In this document: positions 41,002 through 50,754 of the stretch, in pieces
How the letters are laid out: every line of letters starts with the position of its first letter
How positions within the stretch are numbered: position 1 is the first letter of the stretch
Source: Rhodoferax lithotrophicus
GTDB lineage: Bacteria; Pseudomonadota; Gammaproteobacteria; Burkholderiales; Burkholderiaceae_C
Direction: 5' to 3'
Assembly: GCF_019973615.1 (NCBI RefSeq)
Contig: NZ_AP024238.1
Location: 806,001-870,000, forward strand
DNA: 64,000 nucleotides
Translations under genes and position numbers: made by a program
Notes under the pieces: generated by a model
Databases searched by the model: none
Told to the model about the DNA's origin: nothing
The model's input: the letters and a program-made list of their open reading frames with translations, nothing else

Positions 41002-42246
41002 ATGCCAGATATCAGCCGCGACAAGGTTAACTTTCGCACGGTTCAGCCGGTCTACCTTGACTATGCGGCCACTACGCCAGTAGATCGCCGTGTGGCCAGC
41101 AAGATGATCCCTTATCTGACGGAAATTTATGGCAATCCCGCCAGCCGTTCCCATGCTTTTGGCTGGGCTGCTGATGAAGCCGTTGAGCTGGCCCGTGAGC
41201 AAGTGTGTGCACTGATCAACGCTGATCCGCGTGAAATCGCCTGGACCTCCGGTGCCACTGAATCCAACAACCTGGCTATCAAAGGTGTTGCCCACTTTCA
41301 CAAAGGCAAAGGCAAACATTTGGTCACCGTGGCCACCGAACACAAGGCGGTGCTGGACAGCATGCGCGAGCTGGAGCGTGAGGGTTTTGAGGTGACCGTG
41401 CTGCCGGTGTTGCCCAGCGGTTTGCTCGATCACGCGGTGTTTGAAGCAGCCCTGCGCCCCGATACGGTGTTGGCCTCGGTCATGATGGTCAACAACGAGA
41501 CCGGTGTCATTCAGGACGTGGCCGCCTTGGGCACCATTTGCCGCGCCAAGGGTGTGCTGTTCCATGTGGATGCGGCGCAGGCCGCGGGCAAGGTGGCGAT
41601 TGATCTGGATGTGTTGCCTATCGACCTGATGTCACTCTCGGCCCACAAGATTTATGGTCCCAAGGGGATTGGCGCCTTGTATGTGCGGCGCAAACCGCGC
41701 GTGCGTATTGAGGCGCAAATGCACGGTGGTGGCCACGAGCGTGGTATGCGCTCGGGCACCCTGCCGACCCACCAGATTGTCGGCATGGGCGAAGCCTTCT
41801 GGCTGGCGCGTGAGCACATGACGGCGGACAACGCCCGCATTAAAACCCTGCGGAACCGGCTCTGGGCGGGCTTTGAGAAGATGGATGCGGTGGTGCTTAA
41901 TGGTGACCTTGAGCAGCGTGCTGTGCAGTATCTGAACGTGAGCTTCAACTATGTTGAAGGGGAGTCACTGCTGATGGGCATCAAGGGGGTGGCCGTGTCG
42001 TCGGGGTCGGCCTGTACGTCAGCCTCGCTGGAGCCCAGCTATGTGCTGCGTGCCTTGGGTCGCAGTGACGAGTTGGCGCACAGCTCGGTACGGTTTTCGA
42101 TTGGCCGCTTCACCACCGAGCAAGACATTGATTTCACCATTGAGCAGGTCACCCAGGTGGTCACCAAACTGCGTTCCATGAGTCCATTGTGGGACATGGT
42201 GCAGGCCGGTATTGACCTCAATTCGATCCAGTGGTCTGAACACTGA
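41002..42246 (+). CDS. iscS: cysteine desulfurase IscS, nif-linked
   Basis: 414 residues. [15 protein letters not shown] start, PLP lysine Lys216 in [12 protein letters not shown], mobile-loop persulfide Cys338 in [21 protein letters not shown], and the IscS C-terminal extension ending SIQWSEH. The reading frame is open from 40933, but the sigma-54 promoter lies inside that stretch, so the ATG at 41002 with AGGAG is the start. Converts Cys to Ala and hands sulfur to IscU. Heads a nif-controlled isc operon divergent from nifA. Confidence 0.95.
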   Translation: MPDISRDKVNFRTVQPVYLDYAATTPVDRRVASKMIPYLTEIYGNPASRSHAFGWAADEAVELAREQVCALINADPREIAWTSGATESNNLAIKGVAHFHKGKGKHLVTVATEHKAVLDSMRELEREGFEVTVLPVLPSGLLDHAVFEAALRPDTVLASVMMVNNETGVIQDVAALGTICRAKGVLFHVDAAQAAGKVAIDLDVLPIDLMSLSAHKIYGPKGIGALYVRRKPRVRIEAQMHGGGHERGMRSGTLPTHQIVGMGEAFWLAREHMTADNARIKTLRNRLWAGFEKMDAVVLNGDLEQRAVQYLNVSFNYVEGESLLMGIKGVAVSSGSACTSASLEPSYVLRALGRSDELAHSSVRFSIGRFTTEQDIDFTIEQVTQVVTKLRSMSPLWDMVQAGIDLNSIQWSEH

Positions 42247-42282
42247 AGCCCTTTCCACCCTTTTGACCAACGGAGAATACGC

Positions 42283-42717
42283 ATGGCATACAGCGACAAG
42301 GTCGTCGACCACTACGAAAACCCACGCAATGTAGGCACCTTTGAGGCAGGTGATGACAGCATTGGCACCGGCATGGTGGGTGCACCGGCTTGCGGTGATG
42401 TGATGCGGCTGCAAATCCGCGTCAACGCCCAGGGTGTCATTGAAGACGCCAAGTTCAAGACCTATGGTTGTGGCTCGGCCATTGCGTCCAGCTCACTGGT
42501 CACCGAATGGGTGCGCGGGCGCACGCTGGACGAGGCACTGGCCATCAAAAACGCCGACATTGCCGAAGAACTGGCCCTGCCGCCGGTGAAGATTCACTGC
42601 TCGATCCTGGCCGAAGATGCCATCAAGGCCGCTGTGGCCGACTTTCGCTCACGCCACCCGGTGGGCGCGGCCACGCTGGTGTCCGAGCAACCGGCTTGCG
42701 CCTCCAGTACGCGCTAA
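42283..42717 (+). CDS. iscU: Fe-S cluster scaffold IscU
   Basis: 144 residues. Ligands Cys37 (with Asp39 in APACGDVM), Cys63 ([11 protein letters not shown]), His105 and Cys106, and the HscA recognition motif LPPVK at 99-103. It has a 15-residue longer C-terminus than the usual 128-residue IscU. Assembles [2Fe-2S] clusters with sulfur from IscS. CGGAG before the ATG. Confidence 0.95.
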   Translation: MAYSDKVVDHYENPRNVGTFEAGDDSIGTGMVGAPACGDVMRLQIRVNAQGVIEDAKFKTYGCGSAIASSSLVTEWVRGRTLDEALAIKNADIAEELALPPVKIHCSILAEDAIKAAVADFRSRHPVGAATLVSEQPACASSTR

Positions 42718-42754
42718 GTCCATCCCCCATTTCATATCCAACCAAGGAGTTCAC

Positions 42755-43132
42755 ATGCAAGCAGCTCTGACCACTGACCGCGCCAGCCAACCCGGCCTGA
42801 TGCCCAGCCCGCTCGAATTCACGCCCGCCGCAGCCGCCAAGGTGGCCGAGCTGATTGTGGAAGAGGGCAACCCCGACCTGAAGTTGCGCCTGTACGTGAC
42901 GGGTGGCGGCTGCTCCGGCTTCTCTTACGGTTTTGCTTTTGACGACCAGATTGCCGAAGACGACACCCAGACCATCACCGCCGGTGTGGCGCTGGTGGTG
43001 GATGCCATGAGCCTGCAATACGTGCTGGGGGCGCGGGTGGATTTTGAAGACGGGCTGGAAGGTTCGCGTTTTGTCATTCACAACCCGAATGCCCAGACCA
43101 CTTGTGGCTGCGGCAGCTCGTTCTCGGTTTAA
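42755..43132 (+). CDS. erpA: A-type Fe-S carrier ErpA-like
   Basis: 125 residues. After a variable 18-residue lead, [47 protein letters not shown]...[16 protein letters not shown] is ErpA-type with ligands Cys53, Cys117 and Cys119. In an isc operon the normal A-type is IscA; ErpA here precedes a separate iscA, so both carriers are supplied. AAGGAG before the ATG. Confidence 0.9.
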   Translation: MQAALTTDRASQPGLMPSPLEFTPAAAAKVAELIVEEGNPDLKLRLYVTGGGCSGFSYGFAFDDQIAEDDTQTITAGVALVVDAMSLQYVLGARVDFEDGLEGSRFVIHNPNAQTTCGCGSSFSV

Positions 43133-43147
43133 CACAGAGGTGATGCC

Positions 43148-43471
43148 ATGTCTGTCTCATTGACCCCCGCCGCTGCACGGCACGTGACGAAATCCCTGAC
43201 CAAACGCGGCAGCGGCATTGGCCTGCGCCTGGCGGTCAAAACCAGTGGTTGCAACGGCTTTGCCTATGCGCTTGAGTTTGTTGATGCCACCAATCCTGAC
43301 GATGAATGTTTTGAAACCCACGGCGTGAAGGTCATTGTGGACCCGCGCAGCCTGGGCATGCTGGCAGGCACCGAGCTGGACTTTGTGCGTGAAGGCCTGA
43401 ATGAAGGCTTCAAGTTCAACAACCCCAACGCTAAGGCCAATTGCGGCTGCGGCGAGAGTTTCGCCGTCTAA
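43148..43471 (+). CDS. iscA: Fe-S carrier IscA
   Basis: 107 residues. [21 protein letters not shown], Cys35 in [16 protein letters not shown] and Cys99/Cys101 in [10 protein letters not shown]: the IscA form. 15 bases after erpA and 7 before hscA. Transfers clusters from IscU to target proteins. Confidence 0.93.
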   Translation: MSVSLTPAAARHVTKSLTKRGSGIGLRLAVKTSGCNGFAYALEFVDATNPDDECFETHGVKVIVDPRSLGMLAGTELDFVREGLNEGFKFNNPNAKANCGCGESFAV

Positions 43472-43478
43472 GGCGCAT

Positions 43479-45356
43479 ATGGCACTGCTGCAAATTGCTG
43501 AACCCGGTCAAAGTGCCGCGCCACACCAGCATCGGCTGGCGGCGGGTATCGATCTGGGCACCACCAACTCGCTGATTGCCACGGTGCAAAGTGCCGTAGC
43601 GCGAGCACTGCCAGACGAAGACGGGGCGATGTTGCTGCCTTCTGTGGTGCGTTACCTGCCTGGCAACGGCATTGTGGTGGGGCGTGAGGCACAAGAGAGT
43701 CAAGCCGATGACCCGGAAAACACCATCGTCTCCGTCAAACGTTTCATGGGCCGCAGCTTGGCCGACGTGAAAGAAGCGGCAGGTTTGCCTTACCGTTTTA
43801 CCGACGCGCCCGGCATGGTCGGTATCCATACCGTGTGTGGCGAACGCTCCCCGGTGCAGGTGTCGGCAGAAATTTTGACCGCACTGCGTGAACGTGCTGA
43901 ATATTCCCTCGGCGGCCCCTTGGCTGGCGTGGTGATCACCGTGCCCGCCTACTTTGACGATGCCCAGCGCCAGGCCACCAAGGACGCGGCGCGGCTGGCT
44001 GGCTTGACGGTGTTGCGCCTGCTCAACGAGCCCACGGCCGCGGCCATTGCCTACGGGCTGGACAAGGCGGCCGAAGGCACGTTTGCCATTTACGACCTGG
44101 GCGGTGGCACGTTTGACATCTCCATCCTGCGCCTGTCCAAAGGCGTGTTTGAGGTGCTGGCCACCGGTGGTGATTCGGCCCTGGGTGGCGACGACTTTGA
44201 CCACGCCATTGCTGAATGGTTTTGCACCCAGCATGGCATCCACGGCTTGTCGGCCTTGCCTCCCGGCGCTCAGCGCAGCCTGCTGGCCGCTTCACGTGCG
44301 GCCAAAGAAGCACTGTCGACGCACGAAACCACGGCGCTGTCACTGGCAGGAGGGGACGGAGCTGCCCAGCAAGCCATCCTGTCACGCACCCAGTTTACTG
44401 AACTCGGGGCGGGCTTGATTGCCCGCACCATGCACGCCACCAAGCGGGCGCTGCGTGACTCCCTGCTTTCCATTGACGACATCACCGGTGTGGTGCTGGT
44501 GGGGGGCTCGACCCGCATGCCGATTGCCCGCGACGCGGTGCGCCAGTTTTTTGACCAGGAGCCCTTGGTCGACATTGACCCCGACCAGGTGGTGGCCATT
44601 GGTGCCGCGCTGCAAGCCAATGTGCTGGCCGGCAACGGCAGTGGTGGTGACGACTGGCTGCTGCTGGACGTGTGCCCGCTGTCGCTCGGCATCGAGACCA
44701 TGGGCGGCCTGGTAGAAAAAATCATCCCACGCAACTCCACCCTGCCGGTGGCCCGTGCACAAGAGTTCACCACCTTCAAAGATGGCCAAACCGCCATGTC
44801 GCTGCACGTGGTGCAGGGCGAACGTGAGAGCGTGGCGCATTGCCGATCACTGGCGCGGTTTGAGCTGCGCGGCATTCCACCGGCGGTGGCGGGCTCGGTG
44901 CACATTCGGGTGAGTTTTCAGATTGATGCCGACGGGCTGCTGTCGGTCACCGCACGGGAACAAGTCAGCGGCATTGAGGCCCACATCGAGGTCAAGCCCA
45001 CCTACGGCCTGGCCGACACCCAAATTTCAGCCATGTTGCAGGATGCCATCGGCGCGTCCAAAGACGACATGCTGCTGCGCTCCTTGCGTGAGGCACAGGT
45101 CGATGCCCGGCGTATGCTGGATGCCACGCAAACCGCGCTCAGCACCGATGCTGCGCTGCTGTCCACTGAGGAAATCAGCGCCATCCGCAAGGCCATGTTC
45201 AAGGTTGGTGACATGCTGGAAACCGAAGCCACCTTGCCCGAGTTACGCACCGCCACCGCCGCTCTGGGCGCGGTGACCGACGAGTTCGCCGCCCGACGCA
45301 TGAATGCCTCCATCAGCAAAGCGCTGGCCGGACAAACCATGGACAGCCTGGCCTGA
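43479..45356 (+). CDS. hscA: Hsp70-type chaperone HscA
   Basis: 625 residues. ATPase domain with [51 protein letters not shown] and the [11 protein letters not shown] phosphate loop; substrate domain from about 400 ([27 protein letters not shown]) and a helical lid. HscA releases clusters from IscU through the LPPVK motif. Its J-protein partner HscB is not encoded in the operon. The frame is open upstream through iscA, but the family start is this ATG. Confidence 0.95.
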   Translation: MALLQIAEPGQSAAPHQHRLAAGIDLGTTNSLIATVQSAVARALPDEDGAMLLPSVVRYLPGNGIVVGREAQESQADDPENTIVSVKRFMGRSLADVKEAAGLPYRFTDAPGMVGIHTVCGERSPVQVSAEILTALRERAEYSLGGPLAGVVITVPAYFDDAQRQATKDAARLAGLTVLRLLNEPTAAAIAYGLDKAAEGTFAIYDLGGGTFDISILRLSKGVFEVLATGGDSALGGDDFDHAIAEWFCTQHGIHGLSALPPGAQRSLLAASRAAKEALSTHETTALSLAGGDGAAQQAILSRTQFTELGAGLIARTMHATKRALRDSLLSIDDITGVVLVGGSTRMPIARDAVRQFFDQEPLVDIDPDQVVAIGAALQANVLAGNGSGGDDWLLLDVCPLSLGIETMGGLVEKIIPRNSTLPVARAQEFTTFKDGQTAMSLHVVQGERESVAHCRSLARFELRGIPPAVAGSVHIRVSFQIDADGLLSVTAREQVSGIEAHIEVKPTYGLADTQISAMLQDAIGASKDDMLLRSLREAQVDARRMLDATQTALSTDAALLSTEEISAIRKAMFKVGDMLETEATLPELRTATAALGAVTDEFAARRMNASISKALAGQTMDSLA

Positions 45357-45393
45357 GCCAGGACTGATCCACTACAACCCATACTGCTGTCAC

Positions 45394-45729
45394 ATGCCCA
45401 AAGTCCGCCTACTACCCCACCCCGATCTGTGCCCCGAAGGGCGCGAGATCGAAGTCAAACCCGGCGCATCTTTGTGCCAGAGCTTGCTCAAAGCCGGGGT
45501 GGAGATCGAGCACGCCTGCGAGATGGTGGCGGCCTGTTCCACCTGCCATGTCTACGTGCGCGAAGGCGGCGCGTCGCTGGCCGAGCCCGACGACAATGAA
45601 GACGACCAGCTCGACAACGCCTGGGGCCTGGAAGCCCAGTCGCGGCTGGCCTGCTGCGTGAAGCTGAAAGACACCGACATCACGGTGGAGTTCCCCAAAC
45701 ACACGCGCAACCATGCGCGGGAGCATTAA
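45394..45729 (+). CDS. fdx: ISC-type [2Fe-2S] ferredoxin
   Basis: 111 residues. Ligands Cys42, Cys48, Cys51 and Cys87 or Cys88 (HACEMVAACSTCHVY ... RLACCVKL). Gives electrons for sulfur reduction and cluster assembly on IscU. Last gene of the isc operon. The next 400 bases to the chemoreceptor hold no gene. Confidence 0.94.
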   Translation: MPKVRLLPHPDLCPEGREIEVKPGASLCQSLLKAGVEIEHACEMVAACSTCHVYVREGGASLAEPDDNEDDQLDNAWGLEAQSRLACCVKLKDTDITVEFPKHTRNHAREH

Positions 45730-46134
45730 GCACTTGTTTCTGCTGCACTTTGTGAACCCTCTTGGTGTGGTGCCGGGAGCTCAGCGCAAAGAAGTGGCTT
45801 TGTTTGGCAAACATCGTGTAGTTGCCATCCATCAGACTTAAGACCTCTAGGGGGAAACCCTTGGATCGACTCTGGAAAACGGTGATGTCCTGCAGCTATG
45901 ATTACCACGGCATACTGTTTGCACACCCGAAAAACGGGGAGATACAGCCTCTGGTCTAGGGCTCAAGAGTCATCTGTAAGAACGCAAAATCAAGAGACTG
46001 GTGCCCGGTTGGGGGCCGCGTTGGACTTCTCGGTCTGGGATGCCTGGCAACTTCTTCCTGATGCTCTTCTTGGTGGGTCCTTGGCCTATCTGGCGGCTTC
46101 AAACCTCGCAATTCACGCACAAGGAGACACATTA
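45730..46134. other. intergenic, no gene seen
   Basis: Separates fdx from the chemoreceptor gene. An upstream frame continuous with the chemoreceptor reaches back to 45898 but has no family-like sequence. Probably carries the chemoreceptor promoter. Confidence 0.5.
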
Positions 46135-47829
46135 ATGAAACTGAACGATATCCACGTCACGCACAAATTGTGGGGGACGATTTTGGGATTGATGGTGGTC
46201 TTGTTGACTGCGACGGCTTTCACCATGTACCAATCAGACAAGGTGATGGGGAAAATGCTTGTGGATGTTGAGCATTACGAAAACAACATTGCCAACGCCA
46301 TTCTGTGGCAAGGCCTGACAGAGACCAATACCGAGCGGGTACTGGTGGTCATCGCCAGCAGCGATCCTGCCATCGAGAGTTTTTTCGGAGATCGCCAGAA
46401 GGCCGGTACGCTGACGATCAGCGAGGTGCAAGCCAAGGTACGTGAGTCGGCTGTCTCAGAGCCGGAAAAGATGGCACTGGCCAAAATTGGCGATGCCCGC
46501 AGCACATTGCTGAACACGCTTAAAAAATTGCCAGAGATCAAGGCCGCCAATGATGCCGAGGTTCGCCGCAATTTTGCGTTCAAGGAATTTCTGCCCACCG
46601 CCGTGGTTTATATCGACGCGCTCAAGAGTTTTGTCAAGCTGCAGGAAGATCAGCGTGACAAGGCCAAGCTTGAGGCGATTGCTGCCCGCAGCAATACCTT
46701 TTTGCTCGGGGTGGGGATTGTGGTTTTGGTGGTAGCCATCGGCATTTGGCTGGCCATGGCATTGGTGCAATCCATCACACAGCCGCTGGCGCGTGCGGTC
46801 AAGGCTGCCCAGGCGATCAGCGACGGTGACCTGACACAACGGCTGGAGAATGATCGCAAGGATGAATTTGGCCAGTTACTCCAGGCGTTGATCGGCATGA
46901 CGGCACGTTTGCATGGACTTGTTTCGCAAGTTCGCTCAGGTGTCGACTCGGTGTCCATCGCCTCCACTGAAATTGCCAATGGAAACCAGGACCTGTCGGC
47001 GCGTACCGAGCAAACGGCCGCAAACTTGCAAGAAACGGCCTCCAGTATGGAGGAGCTGACAAACACATTGGCACAGTCGGCCGATACGGCGCGCCAAGCC
47101 AACCAGCTTGCATCAAACGCCGCCAGTGCCGCCACACGTGGTGGAGAGGTGATGAGTCAGGTGGTGAACAGCATGCAGGAAATCAACAGCTCGTCGAAGA
47201 AAATCGCCGACATCATTGGCGTAATCGATGGAATTGCCTTCCAGACCAATATCCTGGCACTGAACGCTGCGGTGGAAGCTGCACGCGCAGGCGAACAGGG
47301 GCGCGGTTTTGCCGTGGTGGCCTCAGAGGTGCGGTCACTGGCCGGGCGCAGTGCAGAGGCCGCCAAGGAAATCAAGACACTGATTGGCGCCTCGGTCGAT
47401 GCGGTGGATGCCGGGGCGGCACAGGTCACCCAGGCTGGTGATGCCATGACCGAGATCGTGAGCAGTGTGCGCCATGTGTCCGACCTGATTGGCGAGATCA
47501 CCAGTTCAACTTCCGAGCAGCGCGACGGTATCAGCCAGGTGAACCAGGCTGTTGCCAATCTGGATCAGATGACGCAGCAAAATGCGGCTCTGGTCGAGGA
47601 GTCGGCTGCGGCCGCAGCTGCGTTACGTGATCAGGCACAACGCCTGGCCGAGGTGGTCTCGGTATTTAATGTCGGCACGGCCCACACGGTGCAGAGCACG
47701 GCGGCGTATAGACCCCCGCCACCGGCGAAAAAAGTCGCCACGCCATCGTTGCCCAAAAAACCCATGAAGCTGGTACCGCACCAGCCGACCGTTGCCAAGG
47801 TGAAGAACGATGAGTGGGAGAGTTTTTGA
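46135..47829 (+). CDS. methyl-accepting chemotaxis protein
   Basis: 564 residues. TM1 12-32, periplasmic four-helix-bundle sensor (33-188), TM2 190-212, HAMP 213-266, and the kinase-control hairpin tip IIGVIDGIAFQTNILALNAAVEAARAGEQGRGFAVVASEVRSLA. The C-terminus ends NDEWESF, the pentapeptide-type tether (consensus xWxxF) that recruits CheR/CheB. AAGGAG before ATG. Ligand unknown. No che genes nearby. Confidence 0.93.
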   Translation: MKLNDIHVTHKLWGTILGLMVVLLTATAFTMYQSDKVMGKMLVDVEHYENNIANAILWQGLTETNTERVLVVIASSDPAIESFFGDRQKAGTLTISEVQAKVRESAVSEPEKMALAKIGDARSTLLNTLKKLPEIKAANDAEVRRNFAFKEFLPTAVVYIDALKSFVKLQEDQRDKAKLEAIAARSNTFLLGVGIVVLVVAIGIWLAMALVQSITQPLARAVKAAQAISDGDLTQRLENDRKDEFGQLLQALIGMTARLHGLVSQVRSGVDSVSIASTEIANGNQDLSARTEQTAANLQETASSMEELTNTLAQSADTARQANQLASNAASAATRGGEVMSQVVNSMQEINSSSKKIADIIGVIDGIAFQTNILALNAAVEAARAGEQGRGFAVVASEVRSLAGRSAEAAKEIKTLIGASVDAVDAGAAQVTQAGDAMTEIVSSVRHVSDLIGEITSSTSEQRDGISQVNQAVANLDQMTQQNAALVEESAAAAAALRDQAQRLAEVVSVFNVGTAHTVQSTAAYRPPPPAKKVATPSLPKKPMKLVPHQPTVAKVKNDEWESF

Positions 47830-48306
47830 TCACGCCACACCTATCTCCACCGGCAGCGCCGTCTTCGTCACCACTTGACGCAGCACAAAGCTGGAGTGCA
47901 CGCCGGTGACCCCTTCGATGCGGGTGAGCTTGTTGAGCAGCAGCGCTTGGTAGTGGTCCATGTCGCGCACCACTACCTTGAGCTGGTAGTCGGCATCCTG
48001 CCCGGTGATCAGCAGGCACTCCAGCACCTCGGGCAGCAGGCCCACCGTGGTCTCGAAGTTGGCAAAACGCTCGGGTGTGTGCCGATCCATGGCAATGTGC
48101 ACCAGCGCCATCAGTGACAGGCCCAGCTTTTTGGCATCCAGCATGGCGCGGTAACCGGTGATCAGACCCGACTCCTCCAGCGCCCGCACCCGGCGCAGGC
48201 AGGGCGAAGGCGACAGGCCAATGCGGTCGGCCAGGTCCTGGTTGTTGATGCGGGCATCGGCTTGCAGAATGTCGAGGATTTGCTGGTCATAGCGATCAAG
48301 TTTCAT
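47830..48306 (-). CDS. Lrp/AsnC-family regulator
   Basis: 158 residues. N-terminal helix-turn-helix MKLDRYDQQILDILQADARINNQDLADRIGLSPSPCLRRVRALE and C-terminal RAM ligand domain (LLITGQDADYQLKVVVRDMDHYQALL). Close in pattern to BkdR/Lrp-type amino-acid-responsive regulators. A frame continues to 48513 but the family begins at MKLDRYD. Convergent with the chemoreceptor gene; the stop codons are adjacent. Confidence 0.92.
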   Translation of the reverse strand: MKLDRYDQQILDILQADARINNQDLADRIGLSPSPCLRRVRALEESGLITGYRAMLDAKKLGLSLMALVHIAMDRHTPERFANFETTVGLLPEVLECLLITGQDADYQLKVVVRDMDHYQALLLNKLTRIEGVTGVHSSFVLRQVVTKTALPVEIGVA

Positions 48307-48537
48307 GTTTATGCCATTTTTTATTGAAATAAAAGCAGAGTATGCCAAAGTATTTCTTTTGAAGGGCAAAAACGCAATTCTCTGCCCGGCCTGCAGACCT
48401 ACACTGAAGTCATCTGTTACCCACAGCCCAAGCAACACGGCCACCCGCCACTGTTGCGCAGTCTGACCCCACAAGGGTCGGCATTGCGAATCCAAGCCCC
48501 CTGGCCAACCCAAGGCCTGAGGGGTTGATTTATTTCA

Positions 48538-48594
48538 TTGTTTTTGCCTCTAGCGCTTATGTAGACTGCGTCAGTAGCTATTTTTTATAGAGCA
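48538..48594 (+). repeat. intergenic palindromic repeat, copy 8
   Basis: TTTGCCTCTAGCGCTTATG then GTCAGTAGCTATTTTTTATAG. It sits in the 422-base gap between the Lrp-family gene and the YciI-like gene; the rest of that gap shows no gene. Confidence 0.75.
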
Positions 48595-48728
48595 AATGGA
48601 TTTGTGTGCTGGTCTATTTCACTCGCCCTTGATGGGTGCCCGTTGGAATCTTGAATACCATGTGCAGCTTGTGATGTGCTGCGCCATTCCAGCCGTCAAT
48701 GAATCCCCCTGCTTATAAAGGACTTGTG

Positions 48729-48983
48729 ATGTTTCGTTATTTGGTCATGACCGTTCGCACGCCGCAGTTTCAGCCGTCGGTGATCGACGCGCACTACGCG
48801 TTTCTGGAGCGTTTGCGCCAGCAGAATCAGCTTGAATTGGCTGGGCCGTTCACCGACAAGTCGGGCGGCGCTTACCTGATCAAGGCCGCCAGCCTGGACG
48901 AAGCCAAAGCCCTGGCCTTCAGTGACCCGGTGCACACCAGCGGCTCGTCCATCGTCACGGTCTACGAATGGAATGCCAAGTGA
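48729..48983 (+). CDS. YciI-like protein
   Basis: 84 residues. MFRYLVMTVRTPQFQPSVIDAHYAFLERLRQQNQLELAGPFTDKSGGAYLIKAASLDEAKALAFSDP has the YciI fold: conserved His in DAHYAFL, GPF and DP. Family members are small dimeric ferredoxin-like proteins, sometimes dehydrochlorinases. Starts a run of three small genes on the plus strand with short gaps. Confidence 0.88.
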   Translation: MFRYLVMTVRTPQFQPSVIDAHYAFLERLRQQNQLELAGPFTDKSGGAYLIKAASLDEAKALAFSDPVHTSGSSIVTVYEWNAK

Positions 48984-49002
48984 AGCCGGGGAGGGCCAGC
49001 GT

Positions 49003-49434
49003 ATGACCCTGGAATGGCGAGACACCCAGGATGGTGTGGACTGGGACGAACTGACCGAGCTGTACCGACTCGCCCCACTGGGCAACAAAAAGGCCGCTGA
49101 ATTACAAACCGTGTTCAGCGCCAGCCTGTTCAAGTGTTTTGTTTACGACGCGGGCCAACTGGTTGGCGCAGGCCGGGTGCTGGCCGACGGGGTCGATTGC
49201 GCCTACCTCTGCGATGTGGCCGTGCACCCGAGTTTTCAGGGTACGGGGCTGGGCAAGGCCTTGGTGTCCCGGCTGGTGGCGTTGTCGCGCCACCACAAAA
49301 AAATCATCCTGTATGCGGTACCTGGCAAAGAGGTGTTTTACCGCAAACTGGGTTTCAGACGCATGAACACGGCCATGGCTATCTTTGCTGACCCAGCGCA
49401 GGCGCTGGAGCGAGGGTATATCCGAGAAGACTGA
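49003..49434 (+). CDS. GNAT-family N-acetyltransferase
   Basis: 143 residues. Motif A LCDVAVHPSFQGTGLGKALVSRLVALS (acetyl-CoA binding Q/RxxGxG/A) and motif B YAVPGKEVFYRKLGFRRM. 19 bases after the YciI-like gene. Substrate unknown. Confidence 0.9.
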   Translation: MTLEWRDTQDGVDWDELTELYRLAPLGNKKAAELQTVFSASLFKCFVYDAGQLVGAGRVLADGVDCAYLCDVAVHPSFQGTGLGKALVSRLVALSRHHKKIILYAVPGKEVFYRKLGFRRMNTAMAIFADPAQALERGYIRED

Positions 49435-49464
49435 GTCAGGGTTTCGTTTTGATCAGGAGCCAAT

Positions 49465-50073
49465 ATGGACAAAATCGACCTCAAGAAAGACCTCAAATCG
49501 CTCTACCAACCCAGTGCCAAACAGGTGGTGGAAGTGGACGTACCGGCGTTCAAATTTCTGATGATTGACGGTGAAGGTGATCCGAACACGGCACCAAGCT
49601 ATGCGCAGGCCATCGAGGCTCTGTTTGCGGTGTCCTACACCGCCAAATTCATGCTCAAGAAAGGGGCACAGTCCATCGACTACGCCGTCATGCCGCTGGA
49701 AGGGCTGTGGTGGGCTGATGACATGTCGGCTTTTGTCAGCGGTGACAAGGCTCAATGGAAGTGGACCATGATGGTGATGCAACCGTCATTTGTGCCCGAT
49801 GACCTCATCCATGCAGCCATGCTGGAAGCCCAAAAGAAGAAAAACCTGCCCGGCATCGACCGGTTGCGGCTGGAGGAGTTTGCAGAAGGGCATTGTGCTC
49901 AGGTACTGCACATCGGCCCGTTTTCAGAAGAAGGGCCAACGATTGAGCGCCTGCACGCCTACATGGATGCGCGGGGCGGGCGCACCGGCAAACACCACGA
50001 GATTTACCTCAGCGACATCCGCCGGGCCGACCCGAAGAAGTGGAAAACCATCGTCCGTCAACCCATGTCCTAA
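49465..50073 (+). CDS. GyrI-like small-molecule-binding protein
   Basis: 202 residues. MDKIDLKKDLKSLYQPSAKQVVEVDVPAFKFLMIDGEGDPN, then YAVMPLEGLWW, and the C-terminal LHIGPFSEEGPTIERLHAYM...GKHHEIYLSDIRRADPKKWKTIVRQP, the YdhR/GyrI-like stand-alone domain. Such proteins bind or hydrolyse hydrophobic cyclic compounds; role here unknown. Confidence 0.88.
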   Translation: MDKIDLKKDLKSLYQPSAKQVVEVDVPAFKFLMIDGEGDPNTAPSYAQAIEALFAVSYTAKFMLKKGAQSIDYAVMPLEGLWWADDMSAFVSGDKAQWKWTMMVMQPSFVPDDLIHAAMLEAQKKKNLPGIDRLRLEEFAEGHCAQVLHIGPFSEEGPTIERLHAYMDARGGRTGKHHEIYLSDIRRADPKKWKTIVRQPMS

Positions 50074-50088
50074 GAAGCCAACCGGTAT

Positions 50089-50652
50089 TCAGGCCTTGCG
50101 GTCACAGCGCAGCACATTCTCCGGGTCGCGGTAGAACGCGCAGTGGGTGCTTAAAGCTTCTTTCAGGCGCTGGCGGGCGCGGTGAATCCTGATCTTGGCG
50201 GTGGCCAGGGTGCAGGCGCAAATCTCGGCGGTCTGCTCAGTGGACAGGCCCTCCAGATCATGCAGCACCAGCGCGGCGCGGTAGTTGTCGGGCAGGCTGT
50301 CGATCACGCCGCGAATGCAGGCATTCATCTCGCCCAGCACCATTTTGTCGTCTACCGCGGTATCCGGGTCAACCACTTCGGCAGCCTCATCCAGCTCGAC
50401 GATGTGCCAACGTCGATCCGGGTGACGCAGGTAATCGGCTGCCACCCGGTTGGCAATGGCAAATGCCCAGGTCTTGAGCGACGAGCGGCCCGCAAAGTCT
50501 GGCAAGCCCTGATTGATGCGCATCAGGGTTTCCTGCGACAGCTCTTGCGCCACGGCAGGGTCACCCACATAGCGCTCAAGGTAATGCCGCAGCGCCTGCG
50601 TCAGATCGTCGGCAATCGCCCGAAACGTGGGCGGCTCAGCTTCATCGTTCAT
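50089..50652 (-). CDS. ECF-type RNA polymerase sigma factor
   Basis: 187 residues. Region 2 (LRHYLERYVGDPAVAQELSQETLMRINQGLPDFAGRSSLKTWAFAIANRVAADYLR) and region 4 (DSLPDNYRAALVLHDLEGLSTEQTAEICACTLATAKIRIHRARQRLKEAL). The C-terminal end has cysteines (THCAFYRDPENVLRCDRKA) that could sense redox or bind zinc. No anti-sigma gene is adjacent; instead it follows an AhpD-like gene and a tiny frame, so control may be through those. Confidence 0.92.
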   Translation of the reverse strand: MNDEAEPPTFRAIADDLTQALRHYLERYVGDPAVAQELSQETLMRINQGLPDFAGRSSLKTWAFAIANRVAADYLRHPDRRWHIVELDEAAEVVDPDTAVDDKMVLGEMNACIRGVIDSLPDNYRAALVLHDLEGLSTEQTAEICACTLATAKIRIHRARQRLKEALSTHCAFYRDPENVLRCDRKA

Positions 50653-50740
50653 TCTGGATTCCTCGGTTGAACGCGCTCAGGCAGGCCGCAGGAAGCGCGT
50701 CCGGGTCAGCGATGCGCCACACCTCAAAGTGCCTGCGCAT
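50642..50740 (-). CDS. possible 32-residue coupled peptide before the sigma gene
   Basis: A short frame MRRHFEVWRIADPDALPAAC... ending NER, filling the gap between the AhpD-like gene and the sigma gene and overlapping the sigma start by 11 bases. GAGGAATCC near its end would serve as the sigma ribosome-binding site. No family recognised; it could be a translational coupler or simply untranslated. Confidence 0.3.
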   Translation of the reverse strand: MRRHFEVWRIADPDALPAACLSAFNRGIQNER

Positions 50741-50754
50741 CTTCAGCCCGATGG

